Positions 17,259 to 27,263 are shown, numbered from the stretch's first letter. The stretch: 64,000 nt of DNA from Edaphobacter aggregans DSM 19364 (GCF_000745965.1 NZ_KN050790.1:135501-199500), one strand, 5' to 3'. Notes: generated by a model from the sequence alone, not told the origin. Numbers and translations: made by a program.

Positions 17259-17984
17259 ATGATCACCGGCTTTAACCCGGCTGACATGTATGCCTCCGAT
17301 CACATTCGGCGTGTCCTTCAAACGTTTCCAGGCGTATTCTCGGGCATCGGAGAATTCACGATCCACAAAGAGTTCGTCTCTGCTAAAGTAGCGGGCGAGG
17401 TCGCCAGTCTCCAAAACCCGGCGCTTGACCGAATTCTCGATTTTGCCGGGACGGTCGGACTCGTGGTGCTGATACACAACGATATGGATGTGCCCTTTGC
17501 GAAGGAAGGATCGGACCCGGTCTATCTGAACCAGATGAAAGCCCTCCTCAAGAAGCACCAACACACAGCCATCATCTGGGCTCATACAGGGATGGGCCGG
17601 GTCGTTCGGCCGGTAAAGAACCACGCGGCTCAACTGGCAGAAATCTTATCCGATCCCCAGTTCAGTCATGTGTACTTTGATATCTCATGGAACGAGGTTG
17701 CCAAGTACTTTGTAGCGACTCCGGAGTCGACTCGTATTGCTGCAGATCTCATCAATCGTTACCCGGACCGTTTCCTGTTCGGCACTGACGAGGTGGCGCC
17801 ACAAAATCAGGAGCAATACCTAAGGGTTTATAACCAGTATCAGCCGTTATGGAAGCTTCTGGACGAGAACGCCCGTACTAAGGTGCTCAAGGGCAACTAT
17901 GAGCGGATCTTCGATGGAGCCCGACACAAAGTAAGAGCATGGGAAACTGCTCAGGGCTTCACTACTCCGGAGAATACAAAATGA
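17259..17984 (+). CDS. TIM-barrel amidohydrolase, 5' part missing
   Basis: From ATG 17259 there are 241 codons matching the C-terminal two thirds of amidohydrolase-2-like metal-dependent hydrolases: GEFTIHKEFV, VLIHNDMDVPF, IIWAHTGMGR (His ligand strand), VYFDISWNEV and DRFLFGTDE (catalytic Asp strand). The N-terminal H-x-H metal motif and first strands are absent. The family-like sequence continues upstream of the ATG in the same frame (GLERAYRSLSKEERGRFDP) right back to the porin stop at 17187, so a deletion has joined porin end and hydrolase middle. GAGGA lies about 12 bases before the ATG, so translation is possible, but without the first metal ligands activity is unlikely. Treat as a gene remnant. 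Confidence 0.7.
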   Translation: MITGFNPADMYASDHIRRVLQTFPGVFSGIGEFTIHKEFVSAKVAGEVASLQNPALDRILDFAGTVGLVVLIHNDMDVPFAKEGSDPVYLNQMKALLKKHQHTAIIWAHTGMGRVVRPVKNHAAQLAEILSDPQFSHVYFDISWNEVAKYFVATPESTRIAADLINRYPDRFLFGTDEVAPQNQEQYLRVYNQYQPLWKLLDENARTKVLKGNYERIFDGARHKVRAWETAQGFTTPENTK

Positions 17985-18113
17985 TTGGCGTAAGGTCGGG
18001 ACAAGAGTGCTCACTATGCTCCAATCTGACAAGAGCAATTAAGGACCGACCGAAAATGCAGCTTATTCAAAGCTCGATGCACAGCCCGAGCAGGATGCGA
18101 AAAGGTGACGGCT

Positions 18114-19466
18114 ATGGGTGCTAAACGAAATTTCAGCAACGTAATGATCCACGCCATTCGAGAATTCACAGCGCTCGTTTGTGTTGTGCTACTCGTGCCC
18201 GGAAATGCAGTGGCGGTACAAGCGCAGCAGCCTGCAGCTCCAACGCAGCAACCTGCTGCACCAGCAGAGCAACCTCCAGTTAAGCTACCGCCAGAACAAT
18301 TGGATTCGTTAGTGGCGCCGATCGCTCTCTATCCCGATCCATTGCTCAGCCAGACACTAGTGGCTTCTACCTACCCTCTGGAAATTGTTCAACTACAACA
18401 ATGGCTGGATCAGCACAAGGATCTCAAAGACAAAGCACTCGCGGATGCGGTGCAGAAGCAGGACTGGGACCCGAGCATACAGGCAATGGCTGCACTGCCT
18501 GATGTAGTCAAGCAACTGTCGGAAAACATTAAGTGGACTGCGGACCTGGGGAATGCGTTTCTTGCGCAGCAAAGCGACGTTATGGATGCGGTGCAACGCA
18601 TGCGTAAAAAGGCAAATGAGGCAGGGAACCTGAAGTCTTCAGAACAGCAGAACGTTGAAACCAAGGTCGTCGAAAACAAACAAGTGATTGTGATTGAGCA
18701 GGCAAACCCCCAGGTCGTTTACGTGCCGACCTACAATCCAACCGTAGTCTACGGACCGCCCGTCTATCCCTACCCCCCAATCGCCTATCCCCCGCCGGGA
18801 TATTACGCGGCGGGCATGGCAATTTCGTTTGGGGTAGGTATAGCCATGGGTGCGGCCTGGGGCGGAGGTTGGGGCTACGGTTGTGGGTGGGGTGGCAACA
18901 ACGACATCAACATCAATCGGAACAATACCTTCGTCAACAATAGCAACAGACAGAACATCAACAACGCCAACCGTGGCAATCGCCCATCCACTCAACCTGC
19001 GCGGGGCAGCAGCAATTGGCAGCATAATCCACAGCACCGTGGCGGCGCGCCTTACTCCGATCGAGCCACCGCAAATAAGTACGGCGGCAGTACCCGCGGC
19101 GATTCAGCAGGCACACGACAGGCCTCTGCACGACAGAACGCCGGCACGCAACCTCGACAGCAGCCTGCAGCGGGGGGACGCGATATGTCAGCGGGCGGAC
19201 GCGATGTGTCGAGCCGTCCCGCAGGCGGAGGCGCCAGCGCAGGAACTATGGATGCGAATCGTGGAGGCGGGGGCGGAGCCGACCGCGTCGGCAATCGGCA
19301 AGTATCACAGAGTCCAAGTGCAACCAATCGAAGCGCATTTGGCGGCGCTTCCGGTGGCATGAGCGGAAGCCAGGCTCGCGCAAGCAGTTCGCGTGGCGCT
19401 TCCAGTATGGGAGGAGGCTCCCGTGGTGGCGGAGGCGGCCGGTCTGGCGGTGGACGGCGGAGATAA
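18114..19466 (+). CDS. DUF3300 exported protein with Gly/Asn/Ser-rich tail
   Basis: The protein has 450 residues from ATG 18114; an in-frame GTG lies at 18105. A signal peptide ends near GNAVAVQAQ. The DUF3300 domain covers about residues 55-215 (LDSLVAPIALYPDPLLSQTL, STYPLEIVQLQQWL, VVYVPTYNPTVVYG). A Tyr/Pro segment, a Gly-rich hydrophobic segment (AISFGVGIAMGAAWGGGWGY) and a long low-complexity Asn, Arg, Gly and Ser tail follow. The family role is unknown; members are secreted or envelope-associated. It is followed 16 bases later by a DUF2950 gene, a partnership seen often in proteobacteria and acidobacteria, so the two probably act together in the envelope. Confidence 0.88.
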   Translation: MGAKRNFSNVMIHAIREFTALVCVVLLVPGNAVAVQAQQPAAPTQQPAAPAEQPPVKLPPEQLDSLVAPIALYPDPLLSQTLVASTYPLEIVQLQQWLDQHKDLKDKALADAVQKQDWDPSIQAMAALPDVVKQLSENIKWTADLGNAFLAQQSDVMDAVQRMRKKANEAGNLKSSEQQNVETKVVENKQVIVIEQANPQVVYVPTYNPTVVYGPPVYPYPPIAYPPPGYYAAGMAISFGVGIAMGAAWGGGWGYGCGWGGNNDININRNNTFVNNSNRQNINNANRGNRPSTQPARGSSNWQHNPQHRGGAPYSDRATANKYGGSTRGDSAGTRQASARQNAGTQPRQQPAAGGRDMSAGGRDVSSRPAGGGASAGTMDANRGGGGGADRVGNRQVSQSPSATNRSAFGGASGGMSGSQARASSSRGASSMGGGSRGGGGGRSGGGRRR

Positions 19467-19482
19467 AGGGAACGAGGAAAAT

Positions 19483-20484
19483 ATGACATCCAGACTACGT
19501 CGCTTTAGCATTCCGAGTACTCTCATCGTTCCTGTGCTGGTTGCCGGACTGTGTCTTGTGCCGCGGACAGCGAATGCACAGGAACAGACGGCACAGCAAC
19601 CAGCGGCGCAGGGCCCGAAGGCCTTCGCGACTCCACAAGAGGCTGCGGACGAACTGATCAAAGCTGCCTCCGCGTACGACGTTCCGCAGTTATTGGCGAT
19701 ATTTGGGCCGGACGGCAAAGATATTGTCTCCACTGCCGATCCAGTCCAGGACAAGAACAACGCCGATGCGTTTGCGGAGAAAGCCAGAGTCACTCATACA
19801 GTAAAGCTGGATCCGTCGAAGCCGAATCGGGCGACCCTTGTTGTCGGTCAGGAGCAGTGGCCCCTGCCCGTGCCCTTGGTTAAGAAGAATGCGAAATGGT
19901 ACTTCGACGCCAGGTCAGGCCGACAGGAGATCCTGTTTCGACGAATTGGAACCAATGAACTCGACGCGATTCAGGTTTGCCGCGGCTTCGTAGAAGCACA
20001 GAAAGAATACGCATCGCAAGTCCATGACGATTCCGGTATCAATCAATACGCCCAGAAGATCTTCAGCAGCCCCGGGAAGCAGGACGGTTTGTACTGGCAG
20101 AATGCCGACGGCTCTGCCGGCGGTCCGATCGGTGAGGCAGTTGCCAAGGCATTGGCCGAGGGCTACTCCATGGGCAAAGGGGGATACCACGGTTACTACT
20201 TCAAGATCCTTAAGGGACAGGGCCCGACCGCGCCAATGGGACGATTGAACTATGTGATTGAGGGAGTGATGATCGGCGGATTTGCGCTCGTGGCCGTCCC
20301 CGCCGAATACCGCGTGACCGGTGTGAAGACCTTCATCGTGAACAATGACGGAATTGTTTATCAGAAAGACCTTGGGCCCAATTCCCTCGATATTGTGAAG
20401 AGCATGGAGCTTTACAACCCGGATTCGAGCTGGCGTCGCACAGATGACGAATGGCCGCAGGATATTGCCTCAGCTTCCCCATAA
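19483..20484 (+). CDS. DUF2950 exported protein
   Basis: The protein has 333 residues from ATG 19483 with GAGGA just upstream; a longer frame from 19393 overlaps the DUF3300 gene and lacks a site. A signal peptide ends near PRTANAQ. The DUF2950 family is seen in FATPQEAADELIKAA, then NAKWYFDARSGRQEIL, RRIGTNELDAIQVCRGFVEA, GYHGYYFKILKGQG and FALVAVPAEYRVTGVKTFIV. Biochemical function is unknown. Tight linkage to the DUF3300 gene implies an operon; the broken OmpA gene 150 bases downstream may once have belonged to it. Confidence 0.9.
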   Translation: MTSRLRRFSIPSTLIVPVLVAGLCLVPRTANAQEQTAQQPAAQGPKAFATPQEAADELIKAASAYDVPQLLAIFGPDGKDIVSTADPVQDKNNADAFAEKARVTHTVKLDPSKPNRATLVVGQEQWPLPVPLVKKNAKWYFDARSGRQEILFRRIGTNELDAIQVCRGFVEAQKEYASQVHDDSGINQYAQKIFSSPGKQDGLYWQNADGSAGGPIGEAVAKALAEGYSMGKGGYHGYYFKILKGQGPTAPMGRLNYVIEGVMIGGFALVAVPAEYRVTGVKTFIVNNDGIVYQKDLGPNSLDIVKSMELYNPDSSWRRTDDEWPQDIASASP

Positions 20485-20632
20485 CGAACCTGTGCTTTGC
20501 GTGACTCTCTGGAAGTAACCATGGATTTCGCTGCAAATACATATCAGCAATACCGCTTCCAGCCCCGTATGTTTGGTGATGCTTTGAAGCCCATCGACTT
20601 GGAGTTTGGGAACGAGCTTAAAGGAGAAGGTC

Positions 20633-21502
20633 ATGACTGAGTCTTGGCTTAGAATTCCCAGTCTTGTAAGTTTGGCGCTCTTGGGCCTCTCATTGCCCAC
20701 CACAACAGTCGCCGCCCAGTCCGTCAAGGTCGAAGGCATGATCGAGTCCCGAAACGGCGACACATGACTCTGCAGACTTCGGATGCCGGGAAACTTGTCG
20801 TCCTGTTGACCGATACTACCGACGCAGATCAGGTGCAGGGAGCGTTCAAGGCCCGCAAGAAGGAGATGTCGATGGCTGCTCTCATTCCGGGCTTGGCGGT
20901 TAACGTAGAGGCCGCCTACAACGATCAACACGATTTGGTAGCCAAGTCAGTCAAGTTCAAAGGCAATGATTTGGACGCGCTCAGGCCATTCAAGCCGGCA
21001 TGCACGAAACGAAGGTACAAACTCAGCAACAGCAGGCGCAACTGACCGAACAAGAGGCTAAGATTGCCTCGAATAAAGCAGCCACCGACGCGGCCGTAGC
21101 ACGCTTCGGCCAACTGGACGATTACTATATCCTCGACGAGACAACGGTTATTTCGGGAACGGTAAGGTCGACATTGATCCCAAATACAACCCACAGCTTC
21201 TGGCGTTGACAGAGAAGGCCAAGACCATCGAAGGTTACATGATCGAAGTCAAAGGCTACGCCTCCTCCACTGGTAGTGCTGCCATGAACCAGAAACTTAG
21301 CGAAGACCGTGCCCACGGCGTAACCAACTTCCTGATTCAGCAGGGCCACATTCCCCTCACCAGAATGCTGGCGCCGGGCGCAATGGGAGAGAGCCAACAA
21401 ATCGGCAATGAAGACACCGCGGAAGGACAAGCGGAGAATCGTCGCGTAGTGGTGCGCGTTCTGCAGAACAAAGCCATCGCCAGCGCTTCGGTCGCGAAAT
21501 AG
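20633..21502 (+). pseudogene. OmpA-family outer-membrane protein, three frameshifts
   Basis: ATG 20633 (AAAGGAGAAGG upstream) opens a signal peptide and MIESRNGDT, then hits a stop. The protein continues in the next frame (TLQTSDAGKLVVLLTDTTD...), shifts again near 20975 to AIQAGMHETKVQTQQQQAQL, and again near 21150 into the OmpA/MotB peptidoglycan-binding domain (IEVKGYASSTGSAAMNQKLS, then AENRRVVVRVLQNK). The frames go 2, 1, 0, 2, so each break is a net loss of one base and the three together restore the frame. Each adjoins a short run of identical bases (for example ACATG where ACCATG is expected). Between the breaks the coding sequence is well kept, which suggests either recent decay or sequence error. 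Confidence 0.8.
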
Positions 21503-21713
21503 CAACAACGGGGTTGTTGTATCAGAAACAATAGGGGCACCGCTGCCCTTAAGCTTTTGAATACTCCGGCCCGGTCAGATGAATCAGGTAGGTGCTGACC
21601 GCGGGTGTGAAGCCGCCAAACATGGCCGTCGTCAGGCTGTACGCCAGGGAAAACCCACGTAGCCGTCACAGTTTTTTCCTCCGCCCCCTCTCGACCGGCT
21701 AATATCTACTTCG

Positions 21714-23672
21714 ATGAACAATCGAAATGGAAGCCAGTGGTTTACTCGCAGAGAACTACTTCGCGTCTCCGCCGCCAGCGCCGCCACCCTCGCCTCAGGC
21801 CTTGTCGTCCCGCAACTGCTCGGAGAAGAACCCAGGCATACCGCCACGAACTCCGTGCCCAATTGTTACGCCGAGGTCCTGAAGACCTGGTGTGACGGGC
21901 TCCTCGCGCATCAGGTCACCAACATTCAGGACGATGCACTTCTCGGCGCTCTGCTCTGTCCCGCCTGCACCCTCGTTCACGGACGATGCGGCGACGCGAT
22001 CTATCCTCTGCTGCACGTCTCGCATACCACGGGCGACGCAAAGTACCTGCGCGCCGCGCTCGCCGTCCACAGCTGGACGGAACGCCAGGTGAGCCGCGCT
22101 GACGGAAGTTGGGTGAATGACGTCACGCTCAGCTCCTGGAAGGGCATCACGGTCTTTCATGCCATCGCGCTCGCCGAGGCCTTGCATCATCACGGCTCCC
22201 TGCTCGACATGGCAACTCAACGCCAGTGGACCGACAGGCTAGCTCGCGCAGCCAGGTTCCTCGACGGCTTCATCTCGATCGAGACAGGAAACATCAACTA
22301 CCCTATTACCTCCTCCTACGCGTTCGCTCTGTGCGGACAGGTACTCGGCGAATCGCGCTACCTCGACCGCGCCCGAGCGCTCGCGCACACCAGCCTTGAC
22401 TACTTCACGTCAAATGGCCTGCTCTTCGGCGAAGGTCATCCTCTGAACGAGCGCAGTCCGAAGGGCTGTCACCCCATCGATCTCGGCTATAACGTCGAAG
22501 AATCCCTTCCGGCGCTGGCGCTCTATTCGCTGCTCACCAACGACAAGGCAGTGCTCGACCAGACCGTGAAGGCGCTCAAAGCGCACATGGAGTTCATGCT
22601 CCCCGATGGAGCCTGGGACAACAGCTGGGGGACGCGCAACTACAAGTGGACCTGGTGGGGAAGCCGCACCAGCGACGGCTGCCACCCCGCCTACGCCCTG
22701 CTCGCAGATCACGATGCCCGCTTTGCTGAAGTCGCTCGCCGCAACCTCGAACTGATGGCATCCTGCACACACAACGGACTGCTCTACGGCGGCCCCGACT
22801 ACTTCGCACACGGCGATCAGCCTTGCATCCACCACACCTTTACGCACGCCAAGGCACTCGCAACCGTGCTCGATAGTGGCGCCGCGAAGCCGGAGCCCGC
22901 AGCGAAGGCCACTCTACCGCGAGACGAGGCGTACGGCGTCAAGACCTTCCCGGAGATCGCAACCAGCCTCGCCGCAATCGGCTCATGGCGCGCAACCGTA
23001 ACCGACTACGACTGGGAGTACGTCGAGCACGTGCAGTCCGGCGGAGGTTCAGGAGCGGGCCACGCCTCCGGAGGCGCACTGTCGCTGCTCTATCATCAGC
23101 GCCTCGGTCCGATCCTCGTCGCCAGCATGACCGAGTACTCCATGATCGAGATCTCCAACCAGCAGGCGTTCACTGATGCGCCGCACATGACGCTGACTCC
23201 TCGAATCGAATGCAGGAGCGATCGAGCCTACACAAGCCTGAGCGACTTCGATGCCCTCGTGACGAAGAACGCCTCGCCGGACGAGATCGTCTTCGAAGCA
23301 CGCGGCCGTTTGCTCTCCACGGCACACAAGCCTCTCCCCGAAGGCGAGGTTCACTATCAACTCGTTTATAAGCTCAGCAACACCACCGTCGCGATCGTCG
23401 CCACAGTACGCGGCGGCGCCAAAGCTCCCATCGAGTTGATCGTTCCTGTTGTCTCACGAAGCAGTGAAGCCGTGGAACAGGGCCACGACGCGGTTCGAAT
23501 CGCGAAGCAAGGCGGAATTCTGAGCGTAACAACCAACGCAAAACAGGGCTTCGCGACGCTGCCAAAAGAGCGGACCTTCAACCTCGTCCCCGGCTTCGAG
23601 TGCGTTCCCCTATCCGTCACAATGCAGCCGGGTGAGGAGATTCAGGTTCGGCTGGAGGTAGTCCAATCCTAG
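21714..23672 (+). CDS. Tat-exported protein with probable (alpha/alpha)-barrel and beta-sandwich
   Basis: The protein has 652 residues. The N-terminus carries a twin-arginine signal (FTRRELLRVSAASAATLASG). Residues about 50-390 are helical with repeated aromatic and His residues (SWTERQVSRADGSWV, GYNVEESLPALALY, NYKWTWWGSRTSDG, CIHHTFTHAKALA), in keeping with an (alpha/alpha)6 toroid. Residues about 410-650 are beta-rich. This layout is shared by polysaccharide lyases and several glycoside hydrolases, but I cannot assign a family. The gene is the first of the carbohydrate island and converges with the Tat-exported hydrolase at 23690, so a role in glycan breakdown is likely by context only. 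Confidence 0.7.
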   Translation: MNNRNGSQWFTRRELLRVSAASAATLASGLVVPQLLGEEPRHTATNSVPNCYAEVLKTWCDGLLAHQVTNIQDDALLGALLCPACTLVHGRCGDAIYPLLHVSHTTGDAKYLRAALAVHSWTERQVSRADGSWVNDVTLSSWKGITVFHAIALAEALHHHGSLLDMATQRQWTDRLARAARFLDGFISIETGNINYPITSSYAFALCGQVLGESRYLDRARALAHTSLDYFTSNGLLFGEGHPLNERSPKGCHPIDLGYNVEESLPALALYSLLTNDKAVLDQTVKALKAHMEFMLPDGAWDNSWGTRNYKWTWWGSRTSDGCHPAYALLADHDARFAEVARRNLELMASCTHNGLLYGGPDYFAHGDQPCIHHTFTHAKALATVLDSGAAKPEPAAKATLPRDEAYGVKTFPEIATSLAAIGSWRATVTDYDWEYVEHVQSGGGSGAGHASGGALSLLYHQRLGPILVASMTEYSMIEISNQQAFTDAPHMTLTPRIECRSDRAYTSLSDFDALVTKNASPDEIVFEARGRLLSTAHKPLPEGEVHYQLVYKLSNTTVAIVATVRGGAKAPIELIVPVVSRSSEAVEQGHDAVRIAKQGGILSVTTNAKQGFATLPKERTFNLVPGFECVPLSVTMQPGEEIQVRLEVVQS

Positions 23673-23689
23673 TCCTGCCCTCCACAAAA

Positions 23690-25921
23690 CTACGCAAGCG
23701 ACTGAGTCCGGTACAGCATCACCGGACGCCGTGCCTGCATCTGCACCGCAACCTTGCGGCCGCTCACCTCAAACTTCACCGCCTCCTTGCGGTCGGCGAA
23801 GAGCGAGCGTGCAGCAATATCAGCCGGGTTCCACGAGGTGGGCAGCGTGGCAGTAAGAGGTCCATCGGCGACAGCATACATCGCAATGCGATCGTTGCCG
23901 AGCGGGCAGAAGGTCGCGCTATCTCGTGCAACCTCGGCTCCGTCGAAGCTGACGCTGTACCCGTTGCGCGCCCAGTCGATCTCAACGCGGTTGCTCTCGC
24001 CCTCGAGCGTAGTAACCGTCTTGTCCCCCATGCGCTCAAAGCCTTCAATGTTGAGCGTATGTAGTCGAAACCACGGCACCATCGCAAGGTAGAAGGCGTC
24101 GAGTCGCTGCGCGATGGAAACCGTGCCGTTGAAGATGCTGTGCTGCGACTCACCGTTGAACATCATCAGCGCCAGCGGCAAGTCGCCGCGGTTGCCCGCC
24201 CGTCCCCACGTCGTCGACTTGCGGTAGACGAGCGCCATCATCGGCACCGGTTTCCCACCAAACGGACAGGGCGCAGGGCCGCCCGCGTACCAGCACATGC
24301 TCATCCTGCCGATGTATGGATATCGCAGCCCCTCGCTGGTCACATCCACGCCATGCTTCTTGAACTCGTCGAGAATCCTGTAGCGACCTGCCTCAAGGTT
24401 GCGGATTCCACTCGCCGGATGCTTCGGATCCCAGTCGTTGCGAATAGCGAAGTACGACAGCACATCGACATGAACCGTTCCAGGCAGCTTGTAGCGTTCG
24501 CAGGTGTAGCGCACGCGCTCTACGCCGGGGCCCTCCATGTACTTCGCAAGACCCTGAATGTAGGAGACCTCGCCGGTCCAGTTGCGGCTCTTCCACAGTT
24601 CGCCGTCGGGCTTGCGCGCGATCATCTCTTCGTCCCACGCCGGACTGGAACGGTAGGCATCGTCATAGTTGTCCGACAGCGAAACCGTGGCGTTGTATCT
24701 CTTTGCGCGCTCCATCAGGCGCATCATCCCCTCGTACCCGCCAATGCGTTCATCGACGACATTCACCGCGGGATAGCCAGTGTCTTTGCCGCGAAACTGC
24801 CAGCCCCACAGGTGAACCAGTTGCGGCGAACCGTCCGTCAGCGCGTGCATATCCCGTATCATCTCTTCGCAGTGCTCGAACGTCGCCGAGGGCTGCGGAA
24901 AGGTAGGCTCGTCGGTGCGAATGCCATAGATGAACTTGTCGTCGTAGAAGTGGCTGGGGATCGCCGGCATGCGCGCGCGTACAAGCTTCGCTCCGTCGAT
25001 CCAGGTGGGCCTGCGCCCCGCCTCCGGCTCAAGGAAGTCCAACCGCATAGAAGATTTCTGCTCAACAATCAGATTGGGAGTCTGCTGATTGTCGCAGCTC
25101 TTCGGCGCCTCCCGCCCGAGGTTCATGTCATAGCACGCACTGCCATCAACGCGATACACCTTCGTTGTACCCATCGCTGCGCGGCGGTTGGGTGCCGAGC
25201 CCGAGACCTCGAGCAGCGTACCGTCCATATAAGCCGTGGTCTCCTGCACGCACACAGCGCCGGAGTGCCCGGTCATGATGACAGGCAGGATGCCGTTGAT
25301 CTCGCCCCAAAACGTGTTCGGCCTCAGCTTCCCCGCCTTCGCATCACTCAGCGCGACAAGATCGCCGCCGGAGTCGCCATGCGCCAGCCACGCTCCGTCC
25401 TCCGATTCGCTGACCACGACAAGAGACGGCATCGAGAGCGAGATGAACTCAAAACCGTCCCGCTCCCTGACATCCTCAAGAGTGACGCGAACGGTGCTGC
25501 CTTCAAGGGCGTAGCGGAGCGTGAAGTCCGCCGCCGGCGCGTTCGAAGCGTAGAACGCCGTAAAGTGAAAGTCAGCCGTCGTGCCGTTGATCCTGTTGCC
25601 AGCAGGCCTCACGGCAACCGTTGCAAAGCCAAAGGGAGCCTTGCTGTGCACCGTCGCCTTGAGCGGCTGACCGAAGCCCTCACCCGCAAAGCGAACGCCA
25701 GATCGGCGCAACCGGTACTCGTACGGGACACCATCGTCAGGATCGAGGAGTAGCTCAACCGCGGCCGAACGCAGCGTGACGGGATGCGAGGGAGCAGGGC
25801 GTGTCCCCTGCTCCTCCCCAAGCACGCGCGGCAAAAGCGACTCCGCGCCTGCGGCAGCGAGCCCGGCCGCTCCAAGCTTCAGAAACGAGCGGCGGTTCAG
25901 TGCTTCATCGACAATCTGCAT
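23690..25921 (-). CDS. Tat-exported putative glycoside hydrolase (GH101/GH129-like)
   Basis: The protein has 743 residues. A twin-arginine signal is at the start (NRRSFLKLGAAGLAAAGAES). An N-terminal beta-sandwich (about 45-290) leads into a TIM-barrel-like part (about 320-620) with QLVHLWGWQFRGKDTGYPAV, DNYDDAYRSSPAWDEEMI, GTVHVDVLSYF (candidate catalytic Asp) and GVDVTSEGLRYPY (candidate acid Glu), and a small C-terminal beta domain. The arrangement recalls endo-alpha-N-acetylgalactosaminidase-related families GH101 and GH129, but the match is by feel of motifs, not proven. It is close to the GH27 gene upstream on the same strand (42 bases), so they are likely cotranscribed and act on the same glycan. 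Confidence 0.65.
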   Translation of the reverse strand: MQIVDEALNRRSFLKLGAAGLAAAGAESLLPRVLGEEQGTRPAPSHPVTLRSAAVELLLDPDDGVPYEYRLRRSGVRFAGEGFGQPLKATVHSKAPFGFATVAVRPAGNRINGTTADFHFTAFYASNAPAADFTLRYALEGSTVRVTLEDVRERDGFEFISLSMPSLVVVSESEDGAWLAHGDSGGDLVALSDAKAGKLRPNTFWGEINGILPVIMTGHSGAVCVQETTAYMDGTLLEVSGSAPNRRAAMGTTKVYRVDGSACYDMNLGREAPKSCDNQQTPNLIVEQKSSMRLDFLEPEAGRRPTWIDGAKLVRARMPAIPSHFYDDKFIYGIRTDEPTFPQPSATFEHCEEMIRDMHALTDGSPQLVHLWGWQFRGKDTGYPAVNVVDERIGGYEGMMRLMERAKRYNATVSLSDNYDDAYRSSPAWDEEMIARKPDGELWKSRNWTGEVSYIQGLAKYMEGPGVERVRYTCERYKLPGTVHVDVLSYFAIRNDWDPKHPASGIRNLEAGRYRILDEFKKHGVDVTSEGLRYPYIGRMSMCWYAGGPAPCPFGGKPVPMMALVYRKSTTWGRAGNRGDLPLALMMFNGESQHSIFNGTVSIAQRLDAFYLAMVPWFRLHTLNIEGFERMGDKTVTTLEGESNRVEIDWARNGYSVSFDGAEVARDSATFCPLGNDRIAMYAVADGPLTATLPTSWNPADIAARSLFADRKEAVKFEVSGRKVAVQMQARRPVMLYRTQSLA

Positions 25922-25962
25922 CTCTGGTCATCTCCGGTACTTCACTGGGCGTGCAGCGGCGT

Positions 25963-27126
25963 TTACTTCGCCACGCGCAGCAGCACGACGCCATGGCCGG
26001 GAATCCTCTCCTTGTAGGTAGAGGCCAGGGTAATCTCCTTCGCCTCCCACACATCCCGCGCCTTCTTCCCGCTCAGGCCCAGCTTCGCAAGATCAACCGT
26101 GGGAGACAGCGGCCCCGGATGGCGGTTGAAGATCCCCACGGCCTTCGATCCATCGGCAAGCGGCCGAATCCACACCTCAACAGGCCCCTCGGCCCACACA
26201 CGATCGCCCTGCCTGCCGGCCTTATCCTGGTCGATCGCGATCACACCGCGGTTCGTCAGCAGCGCAACCGTCTCCGGAGTCATCGTCGCCAGGTCGTTGC
26301 CCGCCAGCAGCGGCGCCGCCAGGATCGCCCAGAGGCTCATGTGCGTGCGATACTCCTCCGTGTTCATGCCGCCGTTGCCCACCTCTAGCATGTCAGGATC
26401 GTTCCAGTGGCCAGGACCCGCGAAGCGCGCGAGCCCCGCCTGGCTGAAGCCGATCGCAGACATGCTGGCGTACTTGTCGCTGATGTCCCCCGTCGTTCGC
26501 CACAGGTTGCCACCCACTTCAGTTCCCCACTCCCATACCGCATCGTTGCCGTACTGGCACAGGCTGTAAACGATCGGACGTCCGCTCGCCTTCAGTGCGT
26601 CGCGCATCTTGATATACGCATCGACCATGATCTTGTGCGCCGCCTCAGGCGAAGGCGATGCCTTCATCTGCTCGCGAAGGCCGCACAGGTCGTACTTCAG
26701 ATAGTCGATCCCCCATGCCGCATACGTCCGCGCGTCCTGCTCCTCATGGTTCAGACTGCCCTCGTACTTTGCGCAGGTCTTGGCGCCCGGCGAAGAGTAG
26801 ATGCCCAGCTTCAGGCCCTTCGAGTGAACGTAGTCGGCCAGTGCCTTCATGTCAGGAAATTTGCTGTTGGCCTGAATGTTGCCCTGTGCGTCGCGCTCCC
26901 CCTCCCACGTGTCATCGATGTTCACGTACACGTAGCCCGCATCGCGCATGCCGCTCGAGACCATAGCGTCGGCGGTCGCCCGGATCGTCTTGTCATCCAC
27001 CTTGTCGCGAAAGTGATTCCAGCTGTTCCACCCCATCGGAGGAGTGGCAGCGGGACCTTGTGCATAGAGCGGTGCAGCCAAAGCAGCGGTAACGAAGAGC
27101 GCAAGAGCAGAACGAACGAGGGCCAT
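25963..27126 (-). CDS. Alpha-galactosidase, GH27
   Basis: The protein has 387 residues, normal for a bacterial GH27 enzyme. A Sec signal peptide ends near PLYAQ. The TIM barrel begins TPPMGWNSWNHF. The nucleophile Asp is in YLKYDLCG and the likely acid/base Asp in LWRTTGDISD. Substrate-loop text GHWNDPDMLEVGN is conserved. A C-terminal beta-sandwich follows (about 295-387). GH27 enzymes release alpha-galactose with retention, and some act on alpha-N-acetylgalactosamine or beta-L-arabinopyranose. It is probably periplasmic, in an operon with the 23690 hydrolase. Confidence 0.93.
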   Translation of the reverse strand: MALVRSALALFVTAALAAPLYAQGPAATPPMGWNSWNHFRDKVDDKTIRATADAMVSSGMRDAGYVYVNIDDTWEGERDAQGNIQANSKFPDMKALADYVHSKGLKLGIYSSPGAKTCAKYEGSLNHEEQDARTYAAWGIDYLKYDLCGLREQMKASPSPEAAHKIMVDAYIKMRDALKASGRPIVYSLCQYGNDAVWEWGTEVGGNLWRTTGDISDKYASMSAIGFSQAGLARFAGPGHWNDPDMLEVGNGGMNTEEYRTHMSLWAILAAPLLAGNDLATMTPETVALLTNRGVIAIDQDKAGRQGDRVWAEGPVEVWIRPLADGSKAVGIFNRHPGPLSPTVDLAKLGLSGKKARDVWEAKEITLASTYKERIPGHGVVLLRVAK

Positions 27127-27263
27127 GAATGAAGGGGTCTCCTGAAATGGAATGCCGGAACGCGTGAAAGTATACGTTTACAGGTGAACGCTTGGCCAGA
27201 GCAAGCGACAAATTCTCGAGAGATGCCATTTCTATGGGTGAATCTATTTCTTGGACCTGGCAC

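Noticed and set aside
24140..25753. 537-codon plus-strand open frame
   Set aside because: It is the antisense of the 23690-25921 hydrolase. The composition is Arg/His/Val-rich with no domain, and the opposite frame has a signal peptide and conserved motifs.
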